A stretch of 64,000 nucleotides of DNA. It comes from Bradyrhizobium sp. WSM1743. GTDB lineage: Bacteria > Pseudomonadota > Alphaproteobacteria > Rhizobiales > Xanthobacteraceae. The stretch covers positions 1 through 64,000 of the forward strand of contig NZ_AXAZ01000046.1 in assembly GCF_000473065.1 (NCBI RefSeq), in the 5' to 3' direction. The notes under the pieces are model-generated. The model was not told the origin of the DNA. It saw only the letters and a program-made list of their open reading frames with translations, and ran no database searches. Below, one piece after another: positions 16,432 to 25,658 of this stretch; positions within the stretch are counted from its first letter, which is position 1, and every line of letters starts with the position of its first letter. Made by a program: the position numbers and the translations under genes.

Positions 16432-17409
16432 CTACTTCTTCGCAAGCCCGAGCGTCTCGATCACCTTGCGCTCGGACGCCGTGACCTCGACGACGAACTT
16501 CTTGTAGTCCTCGGTGTTCTTGTAGTTCGGGACCATGTCGTATTTGGCGAGCGTGGCGATGACCGCAGGGTCCTCGACCGCCTTCTTGAAGGCATCGTGC
16601 AGCTTGGCGACGATCTTGGGATCCATTCCTTTCGGCCCGGCGATGCCGAACGGGGAATCATAGACCATGGGATAGCCGAGTTCCTTCAGCGTCGGCACGT
16701 CAGGATAGTTCGGCGAGCGTGCGCCGGTCCACACCATCAGCAGCCGCAGCTTGCCGGCATCGACCAGCGGCCGCCATCCCGTGGAATCAGCCTGCAGCAT
16801 GGTATGCTGCCCCAGCACTGCGGCATTGGTCTCCGCCCCGCCCTTGAAAGGGACTTGCGTCAGCTTGATGCCGGACATCGCGGCGATCTGCTCCATGCCG
16901 ATATGCAGCGAGGTGCCGGCGCCCGGTGTGGCGTAGGTCACCTTGCCCGGGTTCGCCTTTGCGAACTCCACCACGTCCTTCCAGCTCTTGAACTGCGACT
17001 CCGCGCTGGTCGTCACACCGAAGGTGTAGCCGGTGAGATGGATGATGTAGGTGAAATCCTTCGCCGGATCCCACGACACTTCCTGCATCAGCGGAAGGCG
17101 GAACACCGTGATCGGAATCTGCGAGATGGTATAGCCGTCCGGCTTCGCCGCTGCCGCCATCGTCGCCGGTCCCACCGTGCCGCCGCCGCCGGCCTTGTTG
17201 TCGATCACGATCGGCTGGCCCAGCACCTTCGAGGCGCTGTCGGCGATCGCGCGCATCGAGATATCGGTCGATCCGCCGGCCGGCCATGGCACGATCAACG
17301 TGATCGGTTTGGTTGGATAGTCCTGCGCACTGGCGGCAGTGGAAAGCAATGCGCCCATGACAGCGTGCGCCGCGGCAAATGCGATCGTCTTCAGCCCGTA
17401 TCCCGACAT
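16432..17409 (-). CDS. tctC: Periplasmic carboxylate-binding protein (TctC/Bug family)
   Basis: 325 residues. A signal peptide (KTIFAFAAHAVMGALLSTAASA-like, ending ASAQDYPTKPI) precedes the mature protein. Family marks are the N-terminal DYPTKPITLIVPWPAGGSTDISMR loop, the VIDNKAGGGGTVG block and FKGGAETNAAVLGQH. Bug proteins bind carboxylates through main-chain contacts, so the ligand cannot be predicted. A gggagg ribosome binding site precedes ATG 17409. As first gene of the operon it delivers substrate to TctAB. The 204 bases upstream hold its promoter; I see no clear operator. Confidence 0.93.
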   Translation of the reverse strand: MSGYGLKTIAFAAAHAVMGALLSTAASAQDYPTKPITLIVPWPAGGSTDISMRAIADSASKVLGQPIVIDNKAGGGGTVGPATMAAAAKPDGYTISQIPITVFRLPLMQEVSWDPAKDFTYIIHLTGYTFGVTTSAESQFKSWKDVVEFAKANPGKVTYATPGAGTSLHIGMEQIAAMSGIKLTQVPFKGGAETNAAVLGQHTMLQADSTGWRPLVDAGKLRLLMVWTGARSPNYPDVPTLKELGYPMVYDSPFGIAGPKGMDPKIVAKLHDAFKKAVEDPAVIATLAKYDMVPNYKNTEDYKKFVVEVTASERKVIETLGLAKK

Positions 17410-17613
17410 CGAAACGCCTCCCTCGCGGCGGCCTCTTTGGGACCGCCGTCGCTCGTTCTTATGAGGCGATTGTTCCTGAAATTGAGGGAGAAGAAAAGCG
17501 CATTGCGCGGACCGCGCGCGGCAGTCGGTCGGGCAACGCCGGCGGAGCGGCTACATGCGACAATTCGTCGTTTGGTCGCGTACCGAGGGGCGGAATTTGA
17601 GGGGCCGAAGCCG

Positions 17614-20481
17614 TCAGGCCACGCGCCGGACCATGTTCAGCGTCTCGATGGTGCGGCCGACCTCCGATGCGAGACACGGCTTGCCGAAATAATAGCCTTG
17701 GACGGCAGTGCAGCCGCATTCGCGGACGAAATCGAGTTGCTCCTCGGTCTCCACCCCTTCCGCCGTGGTCTCGACGCCGAGCACGGAGCCGAGGCTTGCG
17801 ATCGTTCTGACGATGGCAACACTCTCAGGGCTTTCGCCGAGCGTGCCGACGAAGGAGCGGTCGATCTTGATGCGGTCGAACGGAAACTTGCGCAAGTAGC
17901 TCAGCGAGGAATAGCCGACCCCGAAATCGTCGAGGCTGACGCGCACCCCTAACGCGCGGAGCTGGTGCAGGATGTCGATGGTCGCCTCGCTGTCGTCGAG
18001 CAGCGCCGTCTCTGTGACCTCGAGCTCGAGCCGCTCCGGCGGCAGGCCGACTTCCGCCAGCGCGCTCGTGACCATCGCCACCAGCCCGCGGGAGCGGAAC
18101 TGCACTGGAGACAGGTTCACCGCGACGGTGACGCCGGGCCAGGACACGGCGGCTGCGCAGGCCGTGCGCAGCACCCATTCCCCGATCGGAACGATCAGCC
18201 CGTTCTCCTCCGCAATCGGAATGAATTCGGCCGGAGAGACGAAGCCGCGCGAGGGATGCTTCCAGCGCAGCAGTGCCTCGAAGCCGGTGAGCTCGGAGGA
18301 ATCGAGCCGCATCTGCGGTTGAAACACCAGGTGGAATTCACGTCCTTCCAGCGCGCCGCCCAGATCCTGCTCCAGCGCGTGCCGGCTGCGCGCCTGTTCC
18401 TCCATCTCGGGCTCGAACAGCTGATAGGCTCCACGCCCCTTGGCCTTGGCCTGGTACAGCGCAAGATCGGCGCATTTCATCAGCTCGTCGGCATCGAGCC
18501 CGTGGTCGGGCGCGATCGCGATGCCGACGGAGACGCCGACATGGATCGACTGGCCTTCCAACGGCGGGGGATGACCGATGATGTCGACCAGGCGGCGGGC
18601 GAGCTCCTCAGCCGATTGCGGCTGCGGTCCGCGCTGGAGAACGGCGAATTCGTCACCGCCGAGCCGCGCGACGGTGTCGTGTTCGCCGACATTCTCCCGC
18701 AGGCGCGCCGCGACCCAGCGCAGCAGGCGGTCGCCTGCGGCGTGGCCGAGGCGGTCGTTGACGGTCTTGAAATTGTCGAGGTCGAAGCACAGCACCGCCA
18801 TGGCGCCGCCGGCGATTGCGACCTGGTTCAGTCCCTCGCCCATCTTCTCGCGGAACAGCGTGCGGTTGGGCAGGTCGGTGAGCGAATCGTGCCGCGCCAT
18901 GTGCGCCACCCGAGCCTGGGCCTTGTGACGCTCGGTGACATCCTCGTAGGTGACGACCCAGCCGCCATGCTCCATCCGCTTGTGATTGAGCTTGATGATG
19001 CGGCCGTCGCTCAAATGCCGGTGCAATGTGTGCTCGCCCTCGCGCAGCCGTTCGACATAGTCGGCATAGAGCTTGGCGCCCGTCATGTTCGGATGGTTGC
19101 CGAGCTCGCAGCTGTGCTGCATGATCTCCCGCATCGAGACGCCGGGCTTCACGATCTCCGGCGACAATCCGTACATCTCGATATAGCGGCGGTTGCAGAC
19201 GATCACGTGCAGGCTCGCATCGAGCATGCACAGACCCTGGCTCATATTGTTCAGGGCCGCGTCGAACCGGCGGTACTGTTCGCTCAGGTCCTCGATCGCA
19301 CGCTCGCGCTCGGTAATGTCCTCGTAGGTGGCGACGAAGCCCCCGTCGGGCAGCGCGCAGTAGCGGACCGAGATGACGGTACCGTTGGACATGCGGCGGC
19401 GCATAGGCGATGAGTCGCGGTTCGCGATCCTGGCGCTCGCCGCCGCGAGCAGCTGTTGCGGACTGTGTTCGGAGGAGAACGCGCCGTTCGCCATCGAGCG
19501 CTCGATCAGTTCGGAAAGATGCGTGCCGGGCCTCGTCTCCTCCGGCGAGAGCAGGTAGATCTTGCGGTAGGTCGTGTTGCAGACCCGAAGCCGCATGTCG
19601 CTGTCGAAGAAGGCGAGCCCGTGCGCCATGTTCTCCAGCGCCGCATCGAGGATGAAATTCTGCTGCCGCAGCGTTTCCTCGTATTGCAGCCGCTCCGTGA
19701 CGTCCTCGTGCACCGTCACCCAGCCGCCGTCAGGCAGGAAACGGGAGACCGCCTGCACCATCCGTCCGTCGTAGCGCATCACCAGCAGCGTCTTCGGCTT
19801 CCTCGTGCGCACATCGTCCAGCCGGCTCTGATAAAAATCGTCGCCCGACATGCCCGGCAGGTTGCCGCGCGCCATCCAGTGCTCGATTACCGTACCATGC
19901 GAGGCACCCGGCTTCACGATGTCAGGGTCGAGGTCGTAGAGCTTCAGGAACCGTTCGTTGCAGACGACCACGCGGCCGTCGGCGTCGTACATGATGAGGC
20001 CGTGCGACATGTTGGCGAGCGCGTGCTGGCTGCGCTCGGTCTGCACGCGCAATTCCGCTTCGAGCCGGGCGAGGCGGGTGACGTCATCGCAGATCGTCAT
20101 CCAGCCGCCGCCGGGGAGCGGCTTCAGCTCGAGCGACATGACGAGGCCGCTCGCCAGCCGTTGCTCGGTTTGGAACGGCTTTTCCCCCGCGATCTGCGCG
20201 ATCCGCGCCGAATACAGCGCGTCGAGCTCGCTTTCCGGAAAGTTACCACGGCTTGCGCTGTGCGCGAGCACCTCACGGTAGCTCGTGCCGACCCGCACGA
20301 TGTCGGTCGACATGCTGAAAAAGGAGAGGTAGCGCTGGTTGACCAGAACGATCCGGTTGTCGGCATCGTAGACGCAGACGCCCTGCTCCATGTGGTCGAG
20401 CGCAAGCTGGCTCAGCGTGACCAGGGCTTCCGGGCCCTGCTCGCTGCGTGCACCAGGCTCGTTGTCGCGGGTCGACATCAT
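17614..20481 (-). CDS. Four-PAS GGDEF-EAL protein (cyclic-di-GMP turnover)
   Basis: 955 residues, cytoplasmic. Four PAS repeats begin near residues 28, 154, 280 and 410, each with the same phrase (HMEQGVCVYDADNR, NMSHGLIMYDADGR, NMAHGLAFFDSDMR, NMSQGLCMLDASLH). The GGDEF signature is intact (RLGGDEFAVLQRG, near 608) and an EAL domain follows (FEALLRWKHP near 735, ETALLDD, DDFGVGYSSLSYLRKFPFDRIKID, AEGVETEEQL). Both activities are therefore possible, with PAS input deciding the balance. The four PAS units look like internal duplications and carry no obvious heme or flavin residues. It is a single gene, starting MMSTRDN at 20481. Confidence 0.93.
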   Translation of the reverse strand: MMSTRDNEPGARSEQGPEALVTLSQLALDHMEQGVCVYDADNRIVLVNQRYLSFFSMSTDIVRVGTSYREVLAHSASRGNFPESELDALYSARIAQIAGEKPFQTEQRLASGLVMSLELKPLPGGGWMTICDDVTRLARLEAELRVQTERSQHALANMSHGLIMYDADGRVVVCNERFLKLYDLDPDIVKPGASHGTVIEHWMARGNLPGMSGDDFYQSRLDDVRTRKPKTLLVMRYDGRMVQAVSRFLPDGGWVTVHEDVTERLQYEETLRQQNFILDAALENMAHGLAFFDSDMRLRVCNTTYRKIYLLSPEETRPGTHLSELIERSMANGAFSSEHSPQQLLAAASARIANRDSSPMRRRMSNGTVISVRYCALPDGGFVATYEDITERERAIEDLSEQYRRFDAALNNMSQGLCMLDASLHVIVCNRRYIEMYGLSPEIVKPGVSMREIMQHSCELGNHPNMTGAKLYADYVERLREGEHTLHRHLSDGRIIKLNHKRMEHGGWVVTYEDVTERHKAQARVAHMARHDSLTDLPNRTLFREKMGEGLNQVAIAGGAMAVLCFDLDNFKTVNDRLGHAAGDRLLRWVAARLRENVGEHDTVARLGGDEFAVLQRGPQPQSAEELARRLVDIIGHPPPLEGQSIHVGVSVGIAIAPDHGLDADELMKCADLALYQAKAKGRGAYQLFEPEMEEQARSRHALEQDLGGALEGREFHLVFQPQMRLDSSELTGFEALLRWKHPSRGFVSPAEFIPIAEENGLIVPIGEWVLRTACAAAVSWPGVTVAVNLSPVQFRSRGLVAMVTSALAEVGLPPERLELEVTETALLDDSEATIDILHQLRALGVRVSLDDFGVGYSSLSYLRKFPFDRIKIDRSFVGTLGESPESVAIVRTIASLGSVLGVETTAEGVETEEQLDFVRECGCTAVQGYYFGKPCLASEVGRTIETLNMVRRVA

Positions 20482-20648
20482 GGGCTCGGCGGGACCTCGA
20501 CAGGCAAAAGACTTAACGCAACCTATTTCAGCCGCCGAGGGTAGCGAAGAGGCCGGAAAATTCTCTTAAGCACAGTAGTTTACGGGGGGTGACTGACGAT
20601 AGAGAGCTGTGTGTGGTGAGGCCCAATCCCAAGCCACCGGCCTTTCAC

Positions 20649-20766
20649 CGTCATCCTGAGGTGGCGGAGCGAAGCGAGGCCTCGAAGGACGACGGCCCGG
20701 CTGCATCCCGGCCGTTCATCCTTCGAGGCTCACCACGCTGCGCGCGGTGAGCACCTCAGGATGACG
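20649..20766. repeat. Palindromic repeat, GTC(A/G)TCCTGAGG family; fills most of a 312-base gap
   Basis: cgtcatcctgaggtggcggagcgaagcgaggcctcgaagg pairs with ccttcgaggctcaccac...gtgagcacctcaggatgacg. The gap 20482-20793 otherwise holds the promoter region of the PAS-GGDEF-EAL gene (20482 to about 20600, including cttaagcacagtagtttacgg). I see no gene in it. The repeat follows the stop of the GNAT-like gene (20794, minus strand). Confidence 0.82.
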
Positions 20767-20793
20767 GTGCTGGACTGCTGGCTGCAGGTCGAA

Positions 20794-21669
20794 TTACGGC
20801 CCGTACAGCACGAGCTCCGTGTCGGTGAGGTCGGCGAGCTGCGGCCGGTGCGGCCCTTTGAAATATTTGCGGCCGCGCCGCTCGGTGTAGATGCCGACGA
20901 GGCCGGGAATCGGACCGTTGGCGTCGACGGCCACCGAAATCTTGCCGAGCCGCAGCAGCAACCGGCCGATGCGGCCGGCGCATTCGGCATATTCGGCGGC
21001 ACTCCGGCTATAGATCAGCTTCATGGCGGGCGGTGCGATGAAACCGCGGCGGATGCGCACTGGTTGCAGGATGAAGGGGAACGTTCCCTTCGGCGTGCGG
21101 CAGACGAGGCTGAGGCAATTGTAGCGCGCATGCCGCGTCAGGAGCTCGGTCTCCACTTCGGAAAGCCCCTGGATCTCCTTGGCGTGCGGCGGGATGACCT
21201 CGATCTCGCTCCAGCGCGGCGCGCGCGCCAGCGCAGGGACCGAGAAGAATATGCCGCGGCAATAGGCGCGAAAGCCCTGCGTCTCGATGATCGGCCAGGT
21301 CCACGGGGCCGGACTGATGTTGAAATAAGTGACGTCCTTATGCCGCTGGGCGATCTTGGTCAGCAGCGGGGCGTAGTTGCGGTAGGCCGGGTCGACATAC
21401 CAGCTCGACAAATTGCACCGGATGGCGGTCTCTTCGCCATCCTTGCGTGCCGTATAGATCAAGAGCAGCACGCCGACCGGCGTGCCGTCGTCGTCGAGCA
21501 TGTAGCCAAAGCGCGGATAACCCTCCGGCACGGGTCGGAAGGCCTGCCGGCGTAGGCCTTGAATCCAGTATTCGCGTGAACGGCCAACGAAGCCGCGCGT
21601 CAGCAGGTCCGCGATCTTATCGACGTCGGACTCGGTGATCTCGCGGCATCGAACCTTGGTATGGATCAC
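20794..21669 (-). CDS. GNAT-like acyltransferase in the aminoacyl-carrier-protein cluster
   Basis: 291 residues from a GTG at 21669 (MIHTKVRCREITESDVDKIADLL). The N-terminal half has the GNAT layout: an early strand and helix, GTPVGVLLLIYTA, then SSWYVDPAYRNYAPLLTKIA, which matches the acyl-CoA-binding motif A, and FNISPAPWTWPIIETQGFRAY. The C-terminal half (residues 160-291) is not recognised. It is the third gene of a minus-strand run (flavoprotein - ligase - this gene, 41-base gap), so a likely job is to move an aminoacyl group from the carrier protein to an acceptor. That role is inference from context. Confidence 0.65.
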   Translation of the reverse strand: MIHTKVRCREITESDVDKIADLLTRGFVGRSREYWIQGLRRQAFRPVPEGYPRFGYMLDDDGTPVGVLLLIYTARKDGEETAIRCNLSSWYVDPAYRNYAPLLTKIAQRHKDVTYFNISPAPWTWPIIETQGFRAYCRGIFFSVPALARAPRWSEIEVIPPHAKEIQGLSEVETELLTRHARYNCLSLVCRTPKGTFPFILQPVRIRRGFIAPPAMKLIYSRSAAEYAECAGRIGRLLLRLGKISVAVDANGPIPGLVGIYTERRGRKYFKGPHRPQLADLTDTELVLYGP

Positions 21670-21710
21670 GCTCGTCTTGCCTGTGGAAATGGTCTGCCTC
21701 GTGAGTTGCG

Positions 21711-22691
21711 TTAGCGCCAGCCTTCGCCGTGGGCGCCTGCCGCAACATGCGGCTGCAGGCCCAGGACGTCCCGTACCTTGGCCGGCCAGGCCGAAAGATC
21801 GGTGCCGTGAGTGTGGAACATGGCGACGGCCAGACGGTCTATGCCGAAGGCAACGCAGCCGGTATGGGCCGGCTCGCCATTGGCGTCCTGAATGCCCCAG
21901 GTCGTGCCGAAATGCTCGCGGTGATAGTTGAAGCTCATGCAGGCGGTTGGCTGCTCCTCCGAGCGCAGCGGAATGAGGAGCTCGAACTTGAGCTGCTGCT
22001 GCTTCTGGCTCACCGCCTTCATCTGGCCGACCCGGCCGAAGAACGGATCGCTGGCATAGTCGACGCGGAAGGTCAGGCCGAGGTCGCGGGCGATCGCCTG
22101 AGCGCGCACCATCCAGCGCTCGCGGAAATCGGCGACGTCGTCGGGCGTGCCGATGCAGACATATTCGCGCATCCGGAACGATTGCAGCCGGTCGAGATGT
22201 TTCGACGGCTCGCGGCGGAAGCAGTCAGCGGCGACATCGAAGCGCAGGCCGCCCTTCGGCAATTGGCCACGGCTCGCCGCGATCGGGTAGACGGGATAGC
22301 AGGCGGCCGGGGACAGCACGAGATCGGCCGGCGAGAGCGACGAGGTCCAGTCGCCGCCGGCGTCGAAGCGGCTCACCGCGGCGTTGATCTCGCGTTCGGT
22401 GCCGTGCAGGCCGCAGACGCAGCCGAGCAGGTTCGGAAAGCTCTTGAGATAGCCGGATTTTTCCAGCTGGGCGCGGCTCATCACCGGCGGGAAGCGCATC
22501 ACCTCGGTGCCGGTCTCGCGATGGCTGGTGATCAGCGCAGCGAGCTTCTCGACGATGCCCTCGTAGAGCGCGGTGCGGGCATAGACGCCGTCGGCGCCCA
22601 TGCGGTGGAACAGCTTGTCGGCGAGATGATCGAGCGGGTCGATCATCTGCGGCGCGGTATCGGGCGAATTGGGGAGGACGGCAATGTTCAT
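21711..22691 (-). CDS. Amino acid:[carrier protein] ligase (seryl-tRNA-synthetase-like, class II)
   Basis: 326 residues with a class II aminoacyl-tRNA synthetase catalytic core but no tRNA-binding arm. Motif 2 (CFRREPSKHLDRLQSFRMRE, near 155-175) and motif 3 (TGCVAFGIDRLAVAMF, near 276-291) are clear, and cysteines in LLGCVCGLHG and HTGC with nearby acidic residues suit the zinc site of atypical SerRS-like enzymes. Family members studied in Bradyrhizobium activate glycine or alanine with ATP and load it onto the phosphopantetheine arm of a neighbouring carrier protein rather than onto tRNA. A fitting carrier is encoded at 24340. Substrate choice (Gly, Ala or other) is not certain from sequence. 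Confidence 0.88.
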   Translation of the reverse strand: MNIAVLPNSPDTAPQMIDPLDHLADKLFHRMGADGVYARTALYEGIVEKLAALITSHRETGTEVMRFPPVMSRAQLEKSGYLKSFPNLLGCVCGLHGTEREINAAVSRFDAGGDWTSSLSPADLVLSPAACYPVYPIAASRGQLPKGGLRFDVAADCFRREPSKHLDRLQSFRMREYVCIGTPDDVADFRERWMVRAQAIARDLGLTFRVDYASDPFFGRVGQMKAVSQKQQQLKFELLIPLRSEEQPTACMSFNYHREHFGTTWGIQDANGEPAHTGCVAFGIDRLAVAMFHTHGTDLSAWPAKVRDVLGLQPHVAAGAHGEGWR

Positions 22692-22762
22692 GGTTCGATG
22701 TCCTGCTATCTCAAAATTGTTCTTGTTGATTCCGTCGCCAAGGCACTTCAGTCGAAGGCACG

Positions 22763-23980
22763 TCAGTCGCGAAGGCTTGTCGGCACCCCGCTCATCAGTG
22801 TCGATGTCGCGGCGTTGGCCAGGATGCGGTCGTTGTTGATCATGATCGGCGACGACAGCACGTCGCGCAGATGGCGGCCCATGGTGAACTCGCCGTCGTT
22901 GCGGTAGCCGGAAAGACCCGTGGTGCGCATCGCATGCATCACCGTCTCGACCGCGAGCTCGGAGGCCTGCACCTTCAAAAGCGTGATCGAGGACTGGAAG
23001 TCGAGCGAGCCGAGTGCACGCTCGTCATGCTCGGCGCTGGCGAAGGCGTCGATGTTGGCGGCGATCAGCGCGCGCAGCTTGGCCAGCGACATCTTGGCGG
23101 CGGTGAAGTGCGCGGCGGCCGGGGGCATCTGGCCGCCGGACGAGCGCGCTGCCTTGCGGATGAAGGCCTGCGCGCGCGTCACCGCCGCAGCGGCGATGCC
23201 GGCCCAGGCCGACGACCAGCACAGATGCGCGAACGGCGTCATGGTCTGGGCGTGGATCTTGTCATAGGATTCCGGGAAGACGCGGTCGGCGGGGCAGTCG
23301 ACCTTCAGCTCGAACCCGGTCGAGCACGTGCCGCGCATGCCGAGCGTTTCCCAGCCCAGTGTCCGCTTCAGCGAATAATCGTCCTTGGCGAGCGCCAGCA
23401 GCACCTGGTCGGAGGCGGCGGCGTCGGTGGCGCGGCGGGCGATGGTGACGAGACCATCGGCTTCGGCGCCGTAGGAGATCACGGTGGCGTCGCGCATCAG
23501 CGAGACGGTGTCGCCGGCGTGGTCGACGGCGGCGGCGCTGGCGCGGATGTTGCCGCCATTCTGGCCCTCGGTGGTCGAGGAGGCGAGCAGCCACTGGTCG
23601 CGGGCGACCCGGCGCATCATGGTCTCCATCCAGGGAATGCCATGGCCGTGCCTGATGACGCAGGCGACCTTGGTCTGGTGCATCGCGTAGATCATCGCCG
23701 TGGAGGCGCAGGCGCGTCCGAGCGTGTAGCAGATGTCGGTGACGTCATAGATCGAGGCGCCGAAGCCGCCGAACTCGACCGGAACCATCACGCCGAGCAG
23801 CTTTTGCTCACGCGCGACCTCGAAAGCCTTGTGCGGGAAGCGGGCGTCGCGATCGACCCCGTCTGCGTCGGCCGCGGCCGCTGCGGCGGTCCGGGCGGCG
23901 CGCTCGATCAGCGAAGGACCCTGCTCGAGGAAGCTCGTCTGTGTTTCGTCGACAGTAAGGACCGCTTCACGCACGTTCAT
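22763..23980 (-). CDS. Acyl-CoA-dehydrogenase-fold flavoprotein of the carrier-protein cluster
   Basis: 405 residues. The N-terminal helical part and central FAD region fit the ACAD fold (LLGVMVPVEFGGFG, ASSTTEGQNGGNIRAS, WETLGMRGTCSTGFEL). The C-terminal region is atypical: where acyl-CoA dehydrogenases have an IxEGT-type segment, this protein reads RHLRDVLSSPIMINNDRILA, so the usual catalytic Glu is not seen there. This suggests a relative acting on carrier-protein-bound substrates (as in prolyl-PCP oxidation) or a monooxygenase-type ACAD. It is the first gene of the minus-strand run, 71 bases before the ligase, and divergent from the carrier-protein gene. The real substrate is unknown. Confidence 0.75.
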   Translation of the reverse strand: MNVREAVLTVDETQTSFLEQGPSLIERAARTAAAAAADADGVDRDARFPHKAFEVAREQKLLGVMVPVEFGGFGASIYDVTDICYTLGRACASTAMIYAMHQTKVACVIRHGHGIPWMETMMRRVARDQWLLASSTTEGQNGGNIRASAAAVDHAGDTVSLMRDATVISYGAEADGLVTIARRATDAAASDQVLLALAKDDYSLKRTLGWETLGMRGTCSTGFELKVDCPADRVFPESYDKIHAQTMTPFAHLCWSSAWAGIAAAAVTRAQAFIRKAARSSGGQMPPAAAHFTAAKMSLAKLRALIAANIDAFASAEHDERALGSLDFQSSITLLKVQASELAVETVMHAMRTTGLSGYRNDGEFTMGRHLRDVLSSPIMINNDRILANAATSTLMSGVPTSLRD

Positions 23981-24339
23981 ACTCGTCCGCCTCCGGTTTG
24001 CCGTTCGAGATCGCCAGCGTCATTCGCGACGCCGCTTGAAGCGATCCTCCGGTCATCTTTGCTTGTGAGGCGAGGCTACGGATTTAATTCAAATTCGTCG
24101 ATGAAATAGAGGGTAAACAAAATCCAATTCCGAACGAACAGTTAAGGTCGGGTTGTCTGCATCCCCCGATTTTCCAGCATCGCGTTAGGACTCTGGAAGA
24201 AGCCCGAATTTCAGACAATCTGAGTCATCGTTTACTAAGAAACGCGAACTATTGGTGCGGCCCATTGCAGGACCGGCAGGCCGTGCCCATCGTAACCGGC
24301 AGTCCGGTCCAACCCCGATACACAAATGGGAATTTGCCG
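23981..24339. other. Divergent intergenic region of the carrier-protein cluster
   Basis: 359 bases without a gene, visibly richer in A+T than its surroundings from about 24070 to 24250 (for example ggatttaattcaaattcg, ggtaaacaaaatccaattcc). It must hold the promoters for the flavoprotein-ligase-GNAT run and for the carrier protein. I found no convincing operator palindrome or riboswitch. A frame open from 24265 into the carrier gene is judged to be leader. Confidence 0.5.
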
Positions 24340-24612
24340 ATGCAGGCCTTCGATACCGATTTGCGCAATCGCATCATCAAGCTAGTGAAGGGCATCCTCG
24401 AACAAAACTCGCTCACCGCAGACGTCACGCCACAGACGAAGCTTGTTGATATCGGCCTGACTTCGATGGACATGGTCAATTTGATGCTCGGCGTCGAAGC
24501 CGAGTTCGACTTCACCATCCCGCAGTCCGAGATCACGCCGGAGAATTTCCAGTCGGTCGGGACGCTGGAGCGGATGGTTGCGACCCAGCTGCAGCCGGCG
24601 ACGGCGGCTTAG
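24340..24612 (+). CDS. Aminoacyl carrier protein (phosphopantetheine-binding, ACP-like)
   Basis: 90 residues from ATG 24340 (MQAFDTDLRNRIIKLVKGIL). The attachment serine is S42 in DIGLTSMDMVNLM, the counterpart of the DSL/DSM motif of acyl and peptidyl carrier proteins. The surrounding pattern (LVDIGLTSMDM, EAEFDFTIPQSEITPENFQSVGTLERMV) is a complete four-helix carrier domain, acidic and free-standing. A holo-ACP synthase must modify it. It is divergent from the ligase operon and is the most likely acceptor of the activated amino acid. It does not resemble the fatty acid ACP (no DSLD), so it belongs to a separate pathway. Confidence 0.87.
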   Translation: MQAFDTDLRNRIIKLVKGILEQNSLTADVTPQTKLVDIGLTSMDMVNLMLGVEAEFDFTIPQSEITPENFQSVGTLERMVATQLQPATAA

Positions 24613-24764
24613 TTCGGGCGCACAGCTCCTTCCACGGCGTCGTCCCTGCTTAGTGCGCAATCGCTGCTCACAGCGCCAGCATTACTGCAGCAGCCCGTTC
24701 CAAAACCGCCGCAAAACTGGCATAGCTTAACCATGTCACATGTAGCGGACAGGGTGGAGCAGAC

Positions 24765-25640
24765 ATGGCGCAGGCGGTATTGGGCATCATCGGGGGCTCC
24801 GGAATCTACGACCTGCCGGGTCTCGAGGGCGCGCGCGAAGAGGTGATCGAGAGCCCCTGGGGAGAGCCCTCTGCGCCCTTGCGGCGCGGCTCCATCGCCG
24901 GTCTGCCGGTCGTGTTCCTGCCGCGGCACGACAGGGGTCACCGGCTGTCACCCTCCGACATCAACTATCGCGCCAATATCGACGTGCTCAAGCGCGCCGG
25001 CGTCACCGATTTGATTTCGCTCTCGGCCTGCGGTTCCTTCAAAGAGGAACTGCCGCCGGGCACTTTCGTTCTCGTCGACCAATTCGTTGACCGTACCCAC
25101 AAGCGCGAGAGCTCGTTCTTCGGCCGCGGCTGCGTCGCGCATGTGTCGATGGCGCACCCGGTCTCGCCGCGGCTGCGCATCCATCTCGCGGCAGCGGCCG
25201 AGGCCGAGGGCATCGCGATCGCGCGCGGCGGCACCTATGTCTGTATGGAAGGGCCGCAATTCTCCACTTACGCGGAAAGCATGACCTACAAGACGCTTGG
25301 CTATTCAGTGATCGGCATGACCAACATGCCCGAGGCGAAGCTCGCGCGTGAGGCGGAGATTTGTTACGCTACCGTCGCGATGGTGACGGATTTCGACTGC
25401 TGGCATCCCGACCACGATGCCGTCACCGTGCAGGATATCATCCGCGTGTTGAACTCGAACGCCGACAAGGCGAAGGCACTGGTGGCGCGGCTGGCCAAGG
25501 AGTTCCCGCGCGAGCACGAGCCGTGCCCGATCGGTTCGGACCGCGCGCTCGACAGCGCGCTGATCACGGCGCCCGAGGCACGCGATCCGGAGCTTCTGAA
25601 GAAGCTCGATGCGGTGGCAGGACGCATCCTGCGCAGCTGA
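24765..25640 (+). CDS. mtnP: S-methyl-5'-thioadenosine phosphorylase
   Basis: 291 residues. It splits methylthioadenosine with phosphate into adenine and methylthioribose-1-phosphate, the first step of methionine salvage in this organism. Family motifs: IIGGSGIYDLPGL at the N-terminus (phosphate loop), LPRHDRGHRLSPSDINYRAN, the VLVDQFVDRT block and YVCMEGPQFSTYAESM with the methylthio-pocket Met. Ends with the usual NSNADKAKALV segment. ATG 24765 has ggtggag 6-7 bases upstream. mtnA follows 18 bases later and uses its product. Confidence 0.95.
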   Translation: MAQAVLGIIGGSGIYDLPGLEGAREEVIESPWGEPSAPLRRGSIAGLPVVFLPRHDRGHRLSPSDINYRANIDVLKRAGVTDLISLSACGSFKEELPPGTFVLVDQFVDRTHKRESSFFGRGCVAHVSMAHPVSPRLRIHLAAAAEAEGIAIARGGTYVCMEGPQFSTYAESMTYKTLGYSVIGMTNMPEAKLAREAEICYATVAMVTDFDCWHPDHDAVTVQDIIRVLNSNADKAKALVARLAKEFPREHEPCPIGSDRALDSALITAPEARDPELLKKLDAVAGRILRS

Positions 25641-25658
25641 AGTGAAAGGCAGAATGCC

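Noticed and set aside
21729..24109. Long plus-strand open frames (392 and 412 residues)
   Set aside because: They are antisense to the ligase and flavoprotein genes, and rich in Arg/His/Gly as expected for complement reading of GC-rich codons.
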